Assembly: GCA_002440745.1 (NCBI GenBank)
Contig: DJVB01000063.1
Location: forward strand, 43,319-107,318
DNA length: 64,000 nt
Origin: Bacteroidales bacterium UBA6267
Lineage (GTDB): Bacteria; Bacteroidota; Bacteroidia; Bacteroidales; UBA1556
Direction of reading: 5' to 3'
Notes under the pieces: model-generated
What the model saw: the letters and a program-made list of their open reading frames with translations, nothing else
Database searches by the model: none
Told to the model about the DNA's origin: nothing
Position numbers and translations under genes: made by a program
Shown: positions 36,909-45,255 of the stretch, piece after piece
Layout: each line of letters begins with the position of its first letter
Position numbering within the stretch: the first letter of the stretch is position 1

Positions 36909-36938
36909 CAAAAATACAACATTATTCGATACTATCAA
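36909..36938 (-). promoter_or_regulatory. Promoter of the AAA/DUF4143 gene
   Basis: On the reverse strand TTG (36938-36936), 19 bases and TATTTTTG (36916-36909) match the consensus well. The -33 TTG lies inside the first copy of the 23-bp repeat. Confidence 0.68.
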
Positions 36939-36989
36939 ACAATATTATTCGATACTATCAAACAATATTATTCGGTGCTATCAAACAAA
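36921..36989. repeat. Three tandem 23-bp repeats over the AAA-gene promoter
   Basis: The unit ATTATTCGATACTATCAAAC plus AAT repeats at 36921, 36944 and 36967; copies 1 and 2 are identical and copy 3 differs at three positions (ATTATTCGGTGC...). It overlaps the promoter's upstream part, so it may be an iteron-like operator. Confidence 0.85.
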
Positions 36990-37362
36990 CGTCATATATA
37001 TTTATATTTCTGTAAGTTATAAGAACTTCTAATTGATTAAGTTTATAATTAAACCTCATAAACTTAGGTAGATTCACCTCTAATGGAGATATTATTTTGG
37101 ACTTTTGTGGAATCGGATTCCAGATTTTTTCGGTTTTATAAAGAAAATAACACCTGGTTTTTCTAGTAATGATAGTTTTTATAATAATTTCATAGGATAC
37201 ATTTCTCAATAATTGAAACTCTTATATGGTCACAGACAGCCATCAAATATCATATCAAACTCAAAGACAATAATCTGTACTTTTATTGCGATAATCCAAA
37301 TCATGAAATTGAATTCATCAGCTATATAATATTTTGATTTACATAGATATACATCAATTAAA
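36990..37362. other. Intergenic stretch before crtW with a possible gene remnant
   Basis: About 370 AT-rich bases. A 49-codon open stretch without a start ends at the TGA at 37335-37337 and encodes a protein-like segment (for example KLKDNNLYFYCDNPNHE), possibly the end of a decayed gene. Nothing else is recognised, and no clean TAnnTTTG promoter for crtW was found. Confidence 0.3.
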
Positions 37363-38052
37363 ATGAAGAAAACAAATTTAGGAATCGTGATTGCGCTTAC
37401 GATAATGATATTATGGTTCACTTCCCTCACATTTTTGCTTTTGTTGCCTAAAGAGTGGATTTTAATTGCTCTAATTCCCGGCATTCTATTTCAAACACAT
37501 CTTTACACCGGATTATTTATTACCGCTCACGATGCCATGCATGGCACGGTTGCTCCTAACCACACCAAACTTAACGATATCATTGGCTCAATTTCGGTAT
37601 TTCTCTATGCACTTTTTTTCTATAAACAACTGAAAGCCAAACATCATTTTCATCATGAATTTCCCGGAACAGAAAAAGACCCTGACTTTCACACCGAAGG
37701 CAAACCGCGCTTTTTTCAGTGGTATGTCCATTTTTTGCTCAACTACCTCCGATGGCCTCAGTTGATAGGTATGGCCATCATCTTCAACGTTTTACATCAT
37801 TTGGCCGGTATTCCCTTGGAAAACTTACTACTCTTTTGGGTCGCTCCTTCCCTACTGAGCACTTTTCAGCTTTTCTACTTTGGCACCTACTTGCCACATC
37901 GCCGCACTGAGAAACCTTTTCACGACAAACACAATGCCCACTCACTGAATTTCAGCAAATTAGCAAGTTTATTAAGCTGCTATCACTTTGGAGGATTTCA
38001 TCACAAACACCACCTTAAGCCTGGCGTTGAGTGGTGGCGTTTAGCAAAGTAA
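37363..38052 (+). CDS. crtW: Beta-carotene ketolase (4,4'-oxygenase), CrtW family
   Basis: 229 residues, four membrane helices and the di-iron histidine clusters of the membrane fatty-acid-hydroxylase superfamily: HDAMHG (about 55-60), KHHFHHEFPGTEKDPDFH (about 91-108) and a C-terminal CYHFGGFHHKHHLKP box, plus FGTYLPHR typical of CrtW. It oxidises C-4 of a beta-ionone ring to a ketone. It is separated from the crt operon by the AAA gene but belongs functionally with it. Downstream it converges on a lipoprotein gene, 15 bases away. Confidence 0.92.
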   Translation: MKKTNLGIVIALTIMILWFTSLTFLLLLPKEWILIALIPGILFQTHLYTGLFITAHDAMHGTVAPNHTKLNDIIGSISVFLYALFFYKQLKAKHHFHHEFPGTEKDPDFHTEGKPRFFQWYVHFLLNYLRWPQLIGMAIIFNVLHHLAGIPLENLLLFWVAPSLLSTFQLFYFGTYLPHRRTEKPFHDKHNAHSLNFSKLASLLSCYHFGGFHHKHHLKPGVEWWRLAK

Positions 38053-38066
38053 TTCTAAGTTTTATG

Positions 38067-38516
38067 CTAATTTTTTGTAAATGTCAAATAGTCTGTGGAG
38101 CCATCTCCACCACTCACATCTACTAATTCGATTTTTGTTGAGGAATAAGACTTAATATCCCAATCATCGTTCAAATCCTCAAAATCATTAGTTACCGGAA
38201 AGTTTAAATTGAAGTCCACATCATCCTGACTATCATCATTACTATTGCTTTCCGTCACGCTCCAGGTCCCATTATAAGTCGTTGATCCATTGCTTGCATT
38301 AACAGCTCCACCGGCATTAAAACTGAAATTATAACCGGAGAATGTATTTGTTTCGTCATTTCCTGAATCAAGAAAATAGGAAATCCTCCAACTTCCGGAT
38401 TCAACAAAACTATTAATATCATCTATTTTGGCCTGCATATCATCCTCCTTTTTGCATGAGGAAAACACCAATAAACTAAATACTAAAACCAAAGCTGCTA
38501 AAAATCTATATTGCAT
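38067..38516 (-). CDS. Small lipoprotein, lipocalin-like
   Basis: 149 residues with a FSSC lipobox (Cys about 21) followed by KKEDD. The mature part resembles the lipocalin-like lipoproteins of this phylum: WRISYFLDSGNDETNTFSGYNFSFNAGG, then YNGTWSV and a C-terminal DYLTFTK strand. Several acidic Asp/Asn-rich loops are present. No function can be assigned. Confidence 0.78.
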   Translation of the reverse strand: MQYRFLAALVLVFSLLVFSSCKKEDDMQAKIDDINSFVESGSWRISYFLDSGNDETNTFSGYNFSFNAGGAVNASNGSTTYNGTWSVTESNSNDDSQDDVDFNLNFPVTNDFEDLNDDWDIKSYSSTKIELVDVSGGDGSTDYLTFTKN

Positions 38517-38710
38517 AAATTATAAATTGAAAATTGAAGGGACAAAACTACTTAATAAACACAAGTCTTTATTAATGATAATAATCATAAATAACTAATA
38601 TTAACTGTTTTATAAGTTATAAGTTCAAAAATATTAATCAATAAATACTTTCTGTTTTCCACCAGAAAAATTGCTATTATACAAGAGCAACTGAAAAATT
38701 AAAAAACTTG

Positions 38711-40621
38711 CTAAAGGGCTTTGCTGTAAAGTATTTTATCCGATTTGATAAGGCGAACTTTCGAAACAAAATCAGAAATCATTTTGAAAGAACTAATTGT
38801 ATAAACACCCTTAAAAATAGACATTTTAGTAATAATTAAAATATTTCGATTTTCTGATTGAACTTGATACGAAAAAGTGCCAAAAAGATTTCTAATATCT
38901 TGTGATTTAGGAATATAATCAATTTCGTAACCTTCGGGTATTTGAATTGAAACAGAATCAATAAAATGAATAATATCAGGGATAAAAAGTGAATTTGTTC
39001 TATCATGGACGCCAAAGCTATTCATATCTAAATCCTGAAAATATATTGGCTGAACAATAAATTTAGTACCGGCTTTATCACAAAAGTTTTCAATTTCACC
39101 GGCCACACTAAGGTGAACTATAAAAGAAGTATCAGAAATATCTCTAATTTTCAATTGATTAATTTTAACTAAAGACTTTGTATTTAAATTTATAGTGACA
39201 TATTTAATTTTTTCAATTTGAGTACTATGAATCAAATTAAATTGAGAATCATAAAAACCATTTTGAAAACAACCAATTATTGAAAATGTGGCATTTCCTG
39301 TTGGTTGGAGCAAGATTTTGGTACTAATTGATTGTAAGTTTTCATTTGGGTTATACGATTTAGCTTCTGCTAAAACACCCCCTTCAGGCTTGACAATCAG
39401 GGCTTTTCTGCCTTGAGTTTGAACACCTAAAAACCCAAAAGGAATTTTTTGATTCGTACATTCGAGCCAAAACGTATCCGAATGTATTGGCAAGCAAAGA
39501 ATCACATGATTTGTTTGATTTGCAGATGGAAAAGCTGAAAATTTAATTTGCTTGTAAGGCCCTGTTCCTATCTCAGAATAATACGATTCAATTCCAACGG
39601 CTTTGAGTAAGGCTCTAGTGTAGTTAGTCAGTGCTTTACAATCACCATAACCCTTTTTATCAACCTCAGACGCTTTCATTGGTTGAAAGCCCCCAATTCC
39701 AAGTGCAATATTTACATAACGAGTTTTATTTTGCATGAATTTATAAATTGTCTGAGCTTTAGATAAATCATCTGGTAAATCAGCGGTAAGTTTTTGCACG
39801 GTTTCGATGGTAGAAGATGATAACTGATCCCTGCCTTCAATTAAACTATTAACCCATTTTCCATAATTATTCCAACTTAAAAAATCACCATAAGTACCCT
39901 CATATTCAAAATATTGCGGAGTTAATAACACTGCAGGAAAAATATCCAGATACATTGGCATTGCTTTCTCATTTTTAATCGCCTTTAGATTTTCCACTTC
40001 CCAAAAATAATTCTTGAATTCGTCATTTTCAGAAAGTGAATACTTGAATGGATAATTCAATTGTTTAAAGTTAATATCCATTTCTTTTTTAGCTCGAAAA
40101 GTAAGTATAGCTTTTTCGACAGAGGTTCTGAAACTATGATGAGGTATCCACGAATCAAATCCTATAGTTGCATTAAACTCCCTTTCATAAACATACTCAA
40201 CTGTATAAGGATATTTGTTTACTAAAGGTTTATAAATCTTAAATCTCGAATCGTTGATTAAGGTATGCATTTCATTTTCAGCAATATCAATCAAGTCTTT
40301 CTTGGAGATGTTACCATCTTCGAATCCATTTTTATTAAAAATTTTTCCTTTAAAACTTTTGACCTTTGAATTCGAATCATAACGAATTGTCAAAGTGGAA
40401 GCATCCTGTCCTTCTGGATTGATAATGGTCACGACATAATGGACTTTTTGCGTGAAGTTCTTTAAGGAAGTTCTTTCATAATCAACTGAATATAAACGTA
40501 TAACAGCATCAGCATTTACTAATAGCGAATCGGGGATTGTATTGACAGAATATGAATCCTGGCTAAAACCTACGAATAGCCCATTGAAAAGTAAAAATAA
40601 AAATATTAATAACCTTCTCAT
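38711..40621 (-). CDS. DUF3857 and transglutaminase-like domain protein, catalytic Cys present
   Basis: 636 residues: signal peptide (about 1-20), DUF3857 beta-domain (about 50-210), a papain-like transglutaminase-core domain (about 270-390), and a DUF3858-type C-terminal region. The core has KGYGDCKALTNYTRALL with the expected catalytic Cys and a downstream TNHVILCL His. Such proteins are exported and of unknown substrate; the fold suggests protease or crosslinking activity. Its start overlaps the stop of the related upstream gene (ATGA), so the two form a translationally coupled pair. Confidence 0.87.
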   Translation of the reverse strand: MRRLLIFLFLLFNGLFVGFSQDSYSVNTIPDSLLVNADAVIRLYSVDYERTSLKNFTQKVHYVVTIINPEGQDASTLTIRYDSNSKVKSFKGKIFNKNGFEDGNISKKDLIDIAENEMHTLINDSRFKIYKPLVNKYPYTVEYVYEREFNATIGFDSWIPHHSFRTSVEKAILTFRAKKEMDINFKQLNYPFKYSLSENDEFKNYFWEVENLKAIKNEKAMPMYLDIFPAVLLTPQYFEYEGTYGDFLSWNNYGKWVNSLIEGRDQLSSSTIETVQKLTADLPDDLSKAQTIYKFMQNKTRYVNIALGIGGFQPMKASEVDKKGYGDCKALTNYTRALLKAVGIESYYSEIGTGPYKQIKFSAFPSANQTNHVILCLPIHSDTFWLECTNQKIPFGFLGVQTQGRKALIVKPEGGVLAEAKSYNPNENLQSISTKILLQPTGNATFSIIGCFQNGFYDSQFNLIHSTQIEKIKYVTINLNTKSLVKINQLKIRDISDTSFIVHLSVAGEIENFCDKAGTKFIVQPIYFQDLDMNSFGVHDRTNSLFIPDIIHFIDSVSIQIPEGYEIDYIPKSQDIRNLFGTFSYQVQSENRNILIITKMSIFKGVYTISSFKMISDFVSKVRLIKSDKILYSKAL

Positions 40622-42684
40622 TCAGAAACCTTTAAAACTAAATACTCATTTTGTTTATCTACAATCATCTTAAAGATGCGCTTTAAATCAGGGTATTCAT
40701 CGGGCAAAAACATAGTTTTATTTCGAATAAAAACTGTAGTCAAAGTTATTTTATTCCCCATCTGGCTTATATTGAAGATATATTTTAATTTCCCATCACT
40801 ATTTCTAATAAAAGTCTGTTTTGGTAGCTCGTTAATTGAATACTTCTCAGAAATATAGATATTGTAAACCTTCTGAATTTGAAGTGGATAACTATATTCT
40901 ATAGGAAAAATTCTATCATTATCTAAAAAGGGATTTTCTGAAATATAGGAATTAAATGATGGCTTGAACAAGTATAACTCCTCAATACTTTCGATATAAC
41001 CATTTTGATTGAACTCAAAAAAAACTCCGATTTTAGAGTCAACTGTATCCAAACCCTTTATACTTAAATTATTAATTTTCATTTCGAGATAATGTTTTTG
41101 GAGACTTTTTACAAGCTCAGTTTCACCACCATTTTTCTTAATATCTTGTGAAAAAAAATATCTTGCATATCCATTCAACTCCATTTTGCAATTACCAGAT
41201 ATAGTTAAATCTTCATTAACTGTAATATTATAGGTCTCTGTGAGGGAATAGGATTTTTTAGGCTTTAAGTCAATCCAAAAACCACTTTGATTATCAATAA
41301 CGCGTCCCACACCATTTAAACACCTGACAGGAAGTAAATTTAAATCCGAATTAGTGTCAGTTGCATCTAATAAAAAAGTATCACCCTTTAACTCAACAAA
41401 ACCTATAACATAATTGAAGCTCGATATTGATGGCATTGACGGGTGCAGGATTCCGTTTTTCTGAGTGCTAAGAACCACAGGATGAGCATTAAAACCCAAA
41501 TGTCGTAAAAATGAAACTAAATTCAAATTAATATCCGCAGCATTTCCTCCGCGGTTTTTAAAGGCTTCTTTTAAAGAGGAGCTTGTATATATATTTTCGG
41601 AACCATTCCATACAAAACTTGACTTAATAATTTGAAATGCAGCCTGAAGTTGATTGAATTTATCCGCAGTATCAGCTTGCAAAATGGAAAATTCATCGGA
41701 TAAATATCTGTTTTTATCTAATTCCACCCCAAAATGTTGATGTTGCAGTAAGTTTTTATTGATTTCTTCCCATGTAGTAGTATAATAGACCGCATTGGAG
41801 TAAGGAAACTTTATAAAATTTAATTCAAATCTAACCTTCGACAAGTAGTTTTGTGGTGTAAACAAAAAATCCTCATTTCGGTACCCTGGTATATTCTCGG
41901 CTGCATAGTGCAATCCAATCTCAGTGTAGGAATGGCGTTTTGAGTAAGTTTGATTTTGAGTATTAATCCCATCCGCTTTCTCACGTATGGTCAGGATTAT
42001 TTCTTTGACCTTTGATTCACTTTTTGTCTTTATAGGATAATACCCCCAAATAGTTTGATTATAATTGAAATATTCCGGCAAATAAACCTGATATTCACTT
42101 ATTAAAACAGGTATTCGATATTGAAATTGCCATGGTTGTAAGTTAAAAAAATAATCAGACTTAACTGTATATTCTACCTCAATAACCGAACCTTCCCTGA
42201 CTTCGGGCATAGCAAATTTTTTAATAACCCAATTATCATTAACAGGATCTGTAAAAACGTCACTATTTTTTAATTTAGTTTTAACAATATTTCCATCAAC
42301 TAGATTGTAGGTTACAGCCTTCAAATTTAGCAACCTCTCTTCTGTTTTTTTCTTATATAATGGAATTGAAATATCTGATAATGAAAATGCTTGATTATCA
42401 ATAATTTTAACACAAAAATGTCGTGTAAAATACATTTGAAAGCCTTGATTATTATCTAAAATATTATCCGAACTTGAAACGCCTTCATCATATACAAAGT
42501 AGGATTTCCCATAATCGAAAATATAAAAAGCATTTGCAGTGGAATCGATAGGACAAACTGTTGTTTCAAGGTTACTTTTATCAATTTTTCCAAACTTTAC
42601 CGGCATATCCTGTGATAATCCTTGAGATAGTTGATAAATCAAGAATATTATGATTCCTATCTTAACTTGCAACATTAATTTCAT
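40618..42684 (-). CDS. DUF3857 and transglutaminase-like domain protein, catalytic Cys lost
   Basis: 688 residues with the same plan as its downstream neighbour: signal peptide (about 1-25), DUF3857 region (about 65-220) and transglutaminase core (about 320-420). At the place of GDC-K the sequence reads RGGNAADINLNLVSFLRHLGF, so the nucleophilic Cys is absent and the domain is likely a non-catalytic binding module. A coupled active/inactive pair suggests the two work as one complex in the envelope. Promoter not identified. Confidence 0.86.
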   Translation of the reverse strand: MKLMLQVKIGIIIFLIYQLSQGLSQDMPVKFGKIDKSNLETTVCPIDSTANAFYIFDYGKSYFVYDEGVSSSDNILDNNQGFQMYFTRHFCVKIIDNQAFSLSDISIPLYKKKTEERLLNLKAVTYNLVDGNIVKTKLKNSDVFTDPVNDNWVIKKFAMPEVREGSVIEVEYTVKSDYFFNLQPWQFQYRIPVLISEYQVYLPEYFNYNQTIWGYYPIKTKSESKVKEIILTIREKADGINTQNQTYSKRHSYTEIGLHYAAENIPGYRNEDFLFTPQNYLSKVRFELNFIKFPYSNAVYYTTTWEEINKNLLQHQHFGVELDKNRYLSDEFSILQADTADKFNQLQAAFQIIKSSFVWNGSENIYTSSSLKEAFKNRGGNAADINLNLVSFLRHLGFNAHPVVLSTQKNGILHPSMPSISSFNYVIGFVELKGDTFLLDATDTNSDLNLLPVRCLNGVGRVIDNQSGFWIDLKPKKSYSLTETYNITVNEDLTISGNCKMELNGYARYFFSQDIKKNGGETELVKSLQKHYLEMKINNLSIKGLDTVDSKIGVFFEFNQNGYIESIEELYLFKPSFNSYISENPFLDNDRIFPIEYSYPLQIQKVYNIYISEKYSINELPKQTFIRNSDGKLKYIFNISQMGNKITLTTVFIRNKTMFLPDEYPDLKRIFKMIVDKQNEYLVLKVSE

Positions 42685-42742
42685 AAAGCATTTTAATTAT
42701 GATTAATACTAGGGCAAAGGTATTCAAACTCGTTCAATTTGT

Positions 42743-43597
42743 TCATTTACTTTTAAAGTATTTGTCAAAAAAAAGCTCCAAAGCCTTCATAGCAATAACC
42801 TTACGAACGGCAGGAAATTCATCCATGTTAAAATCCGGTTTTGGCTCAACATTAACCGCAAAAAACAAAACGTCATCCTGCTTTCGTGCAAAACCAACAA
42901 ACCAGCCTGAATTAAGTCCATTTCGGGAAACCCAGCCTGTTTTTGCATAAATTTCAGCTTCTTGAAAAACACCTAGAAACATAATGCTTTTAACGACTTC
43001 AACAGTTGACACCGAGATGGGCAACTTCTCAAAATAGAAGCGTTCCAAAAAATCAATCTGCTGAAAAGGTGTAATTCGTGACTCACCTGCAAGCCAAAAT
43101 ACATCAAGATTGATTGAGTCAACCCGCATATCTCCATAGTCTAATTTCTGTAAAAAATGCTGCATCCTTTCCACCCCAATCTTTCTTGCAACTTCCTGAT
43201 AACAAGGCACACAGGAATATTGAAAGGCTTGCTCTAAATTTAAATCCTGCTGCCAAATTTCCATAGCTCGCGGACTGCCATCCCACCGAAAAACAGAAGT
43301 ATCAGGTTGGAGCACACCGGTTTCGATGCCAATTATTGTGTTTGGAATTTTAAATGTAGATGCGGGTAGTTGGCCACGTTTGGCCCACTGAAAATCGTTG
43401 GAATAAAAAACATCCTTCTGAAAATCATGAACAACAATAGTCCCGACCACGTTCAATGAATCTAAAATCTGTTGATATTCAGGCAAGTAAACTTGATTTT
43501 CTTTAGAAACACCACCTTCTGATGACGTGCTATTCTGGCAAGAAACAAAAACAATTGAGGGGAGAATAAATAAGAAAAGTCTAAAACATTTATACAT
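42743..43597 (-). CDS. Class D beta-lactamase (OXA-like), lipoprotein form
   Basis: 284 residues from the ATG at 43597; the upstream TTG at 43603 is not needed. A VSC lipobox (C20) suggests a lipid-anchored periplasmic enzyme. The serine beta-lactamase motifs are in order: S80-T-F-K83 (catalytic Ser and the lysine that is carboxylated in OXA enzymes), S128-C-V130, YGD at 154-156 where YGN is usual, W168 in FWLAGE, and K219-T-G221. It would hydrolyse penicillins; carbapenem or oxacillin activity cannot be judged. No integron or transposon borders are seen, so it appears to be a native chromosomal gene. Confidence 0.92.
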   Translation of the reverse strand: MYKCFRLFLFILPSIVFVSCQNSTSSEGGVSKENQVYLPEYQQILDSLNVVGTIVVHDFQKDVFYSNDFQWAKRGQLPASTFKIPNTIIGIETGVLQPDTSVFRWDGSPRAMEIWQQDLNLEQAFQYSCVPCYQEVARKIGVERMQHFLQKLDYGDMRVDSINLDVFWLAGESRITPFQQIDFLERFYFEKLPISVSTVEVVKSIMFLGVFQEAEIYAKTGWVSRNGLNSGWFVGFARKQDDVLFFAVNVEPKPDFNMDEFPAVRKVIAMKALELFFDKYFKSK

Positions 43598-43623
43598 AAA
43601 CAATTTAATATAGGGTAAAAAAA

Positions 43624-43929
43624 TTAACTTAATTTCTTGATTTCCATTATAATGTAAAGAATAACCACAAAAAGAAATAATAAGGTTAAAAGTAACAGAA
43701 AAATGTTTCGTCTCAGAAGTTTTCGTTGCTTTTCATAAGATTCCTTAAACGCTCGAACATTCTCAATTGAAGCTGCCGAAGGCTTATCGAAATCAGACCT
43801 TTCATCCAACCCGATTTCATGCTTCTACAACTCCTCTAACCGTGATTTAATTCCTTTTCGTTTTTTGCGCAATTCTCGATTGTTTCTAACCGATTGCACC
43901 ATTGCCAACATTGAACCGCCGCCGCCCAT
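43624..43929 (-). pseudogene. Small single-helix membrane protein frame interrupted by an in-frame amber codon
   Basis: From the ATG at 43929, with AGGAAG just upstream, the frame encodes 34 residues beginning MGGGGSMLAMVQ and rich in Arg/Lys, ending at TAG (43827-43825). The same frame continues for 66 more codons to 43624, encoding KHEIGLDERSDFD..., a basic stretch (KQRKLLRRN) and one transmembrane helix (NIFLLLLTLLFLFVVILYIIM). Read through, the two parts make a coherent 101-residue protein: glycine-rich start, basic cytoplasmic domain and C-terminal membrane anchor. The downstream part alone could start only at TTG 43809. I regard it as a nonsense-interrupted gene, with readthrough or two separate peptides as alternatives. 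Confidence 0.5.
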
Positions 43930-43937
43930 AACTTCCT

Positions 43938-44561
43938 TTATTTACTTTTTACACTTTTTATTGAGCCATCCTCGTTTAACTCAATATAAGTTCCTCTTCT
44001 ATAATTCATTTTGCCACTACTAAAATCCCGACTTAAAGTTAGGGATTTCAACTTTCCACTATCATAAAAACTCACATAGTGCATCAGACTACTTTTGCAA
44101 GGGAAACCCTGAATTACCTGATCGTCAACTAAAAAGCAATTGCGAAGTTTCATATTTGGATAAAAAGAAGTAGTAATTTTTTCGCCCCCCTTGCAATTAA
44201 CCCCTTGAATAATAGTATTTTGAGACAAATAAATCATGCTTATCTCATTATGATTTTGCTCATGGAAAAACAAAATGGACTTGGCAGGAATTAGAATCGA
44301 ATCCCTTTTAATATCGATAGCTGTTTCAAACTGGCGTATTTGCCCATTCTCGAAAAAACGCATCCAAGAAACACAGTGATAACCATTTAACGTAACCTCA
44401 TCAGCAAGTCGGCATTTCTTTATATTTCCGTTTTCAAAAAACGCTGCTGAACTTTCAATATAAGCTATTTCGCTTTGATAATAAGGAAGTTGAATGGTGT
44501 TTATTGTTACACATGAAGATAAAAATATTGAAACTGCGAATAGAATTTTTAGATTTTTCAT
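43938..44561 (-). CDS. Lipoprotein with MORN-like antitoxin-type repeats
   Basis: 207 residues with an SSC lipobox (Cys about 17). The chain repeats a motif of the type F-F/Y-x-N/S-G-x-I/L-K/R (FFENGNIKKC, FFENGQIRQF, FYPNMKLRNC, FYDSGKLKSL), as in MORN_2/YwqK-type proteins. Such repeats are beta-hairpins of unknown function in the envelope. It precedes the interrupted small membrane protein by 8 bases in the same direction. Confidence 0.78.
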   Translation of the reverse strand: MKNLKILFAVSIFLSSCVTINTIQLPYYQSEIAYIESSAAFFENGNIKKCRLADEVTLNGYHCVSWMRFFENGQIRQFETAIDIKRDSILIPAKSILFFHEQNHNEISMIYLSQNTIIQGVNCKGGEKITTSFYPNMKLRNCFLVDDQVIQGFPCKSSLMHYVSFYDSGKLKSLTLSRDFSSGKMNYRRGTYIELNEDGSIKSVKSK

Positions 44562-44587
44562 ATAGAAATATTTAAAAAAGTTGATGC

Positions 44588-45244
44588 CTAAAAGTGAAGA
44601 AAAACCCCTCCTTGAATAAGGGATTTTGCCACCCCACCTTCAATATAAAAGCCTAATCTATCGGACATCTTATACCTGTAACCAATTGTAGTTTCAAATC
44701 CGATTGGAAAAATATATCTTAAAACTTCACGAATATAAGTACTAAAATATATATAATTCGATGCAATATCAGGATCAGGCAGTTTATAATTGAATCTCAA
44801 ACCAAAACCCATCCCCCAAAAAAAATGACCCGGTTTATCCTTTCTGCCTGAAACCTCTAACCTGAAATTGATTGCGGTTGACCTGTAATAAAAATAGTAT
44901 TCCCTAACACCAGTTCCGGTTTGAGTATAATAATTATACTCTTTACTGCTTTCAAGCACCACATAATTGACGCTTGCGCCAAAAGAAAACACCTGATTTT
45001 TAAAGGTATAAAGATAGTCAAAATGTATTGGCCCGTACTGTTTACGCTCATCAGCAGGCGTCCCATATTCTGATATCCAAGGCGAATATCCATAACCAAC
45101 TGAAAAAATGCCTTTAACCGGAGCGAACAAAGTCTTTTTAGTCGAAAGTGAATCCTGTCCCTGAACAAATCCAATGGAGCCAATCACAATCAAAATCAAA
45201 GAAAGCAATCTTTTTAATCTTTTGAAATCTCTACCGTTACACAT
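44588..45244 (-). CDS. Outer-membrane beta-barrel protein
   Basis: 218 residues: basic N-terminus, signal peptide ending about residue 29 (GFVQGQ), then strands with many Tyr and Phe (IHFDYLYTFKNQVFSFGASVNYV, FEVSG-like RLEVSGRKD, GMGFGLRFNYKLP) and an aromatic end (GGVFLHF). The ATG is at 45244. No specific function; 26 bases separate it from the MORN-like gene downstream and 11 from the lipoprotein gene upstream. Confidence 0.75.
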   Translation of the reverse strand: MCNGRDFKRLKRLLSLILIVIGSIGFVQGQDSLSTKKTLFAPVKGIFSVGYGYSPWISEYGTPADERKQYGPIHFDYLYTFKNQVFSFGASVNYVVLESSKEYNYYTQTGTGVREYYFYYRSTAINFRLEVSGRKDKPGHFFWGMGFGLRFNYKLPDPDIASNYIYFSTYIREVLRYIFPIGFETTIGYRYKMSDRLGFYIEGGVAKSLIQGGVFLHF

Positions 45245-45255
45245 ATTTCGTTCAC

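Noticed and set aside
36921..36989. CRISPR array
   Set aside because: Repeats are directly adjacent with no spacers and no cas genes are present in the window.
36958..37209. 83-residue reverse-strand open frame next to the AAA gene
   Set aside because: It begins inside the 23-bp repeats, has low-complexity AT-rich composition and no motif or ribosome site.
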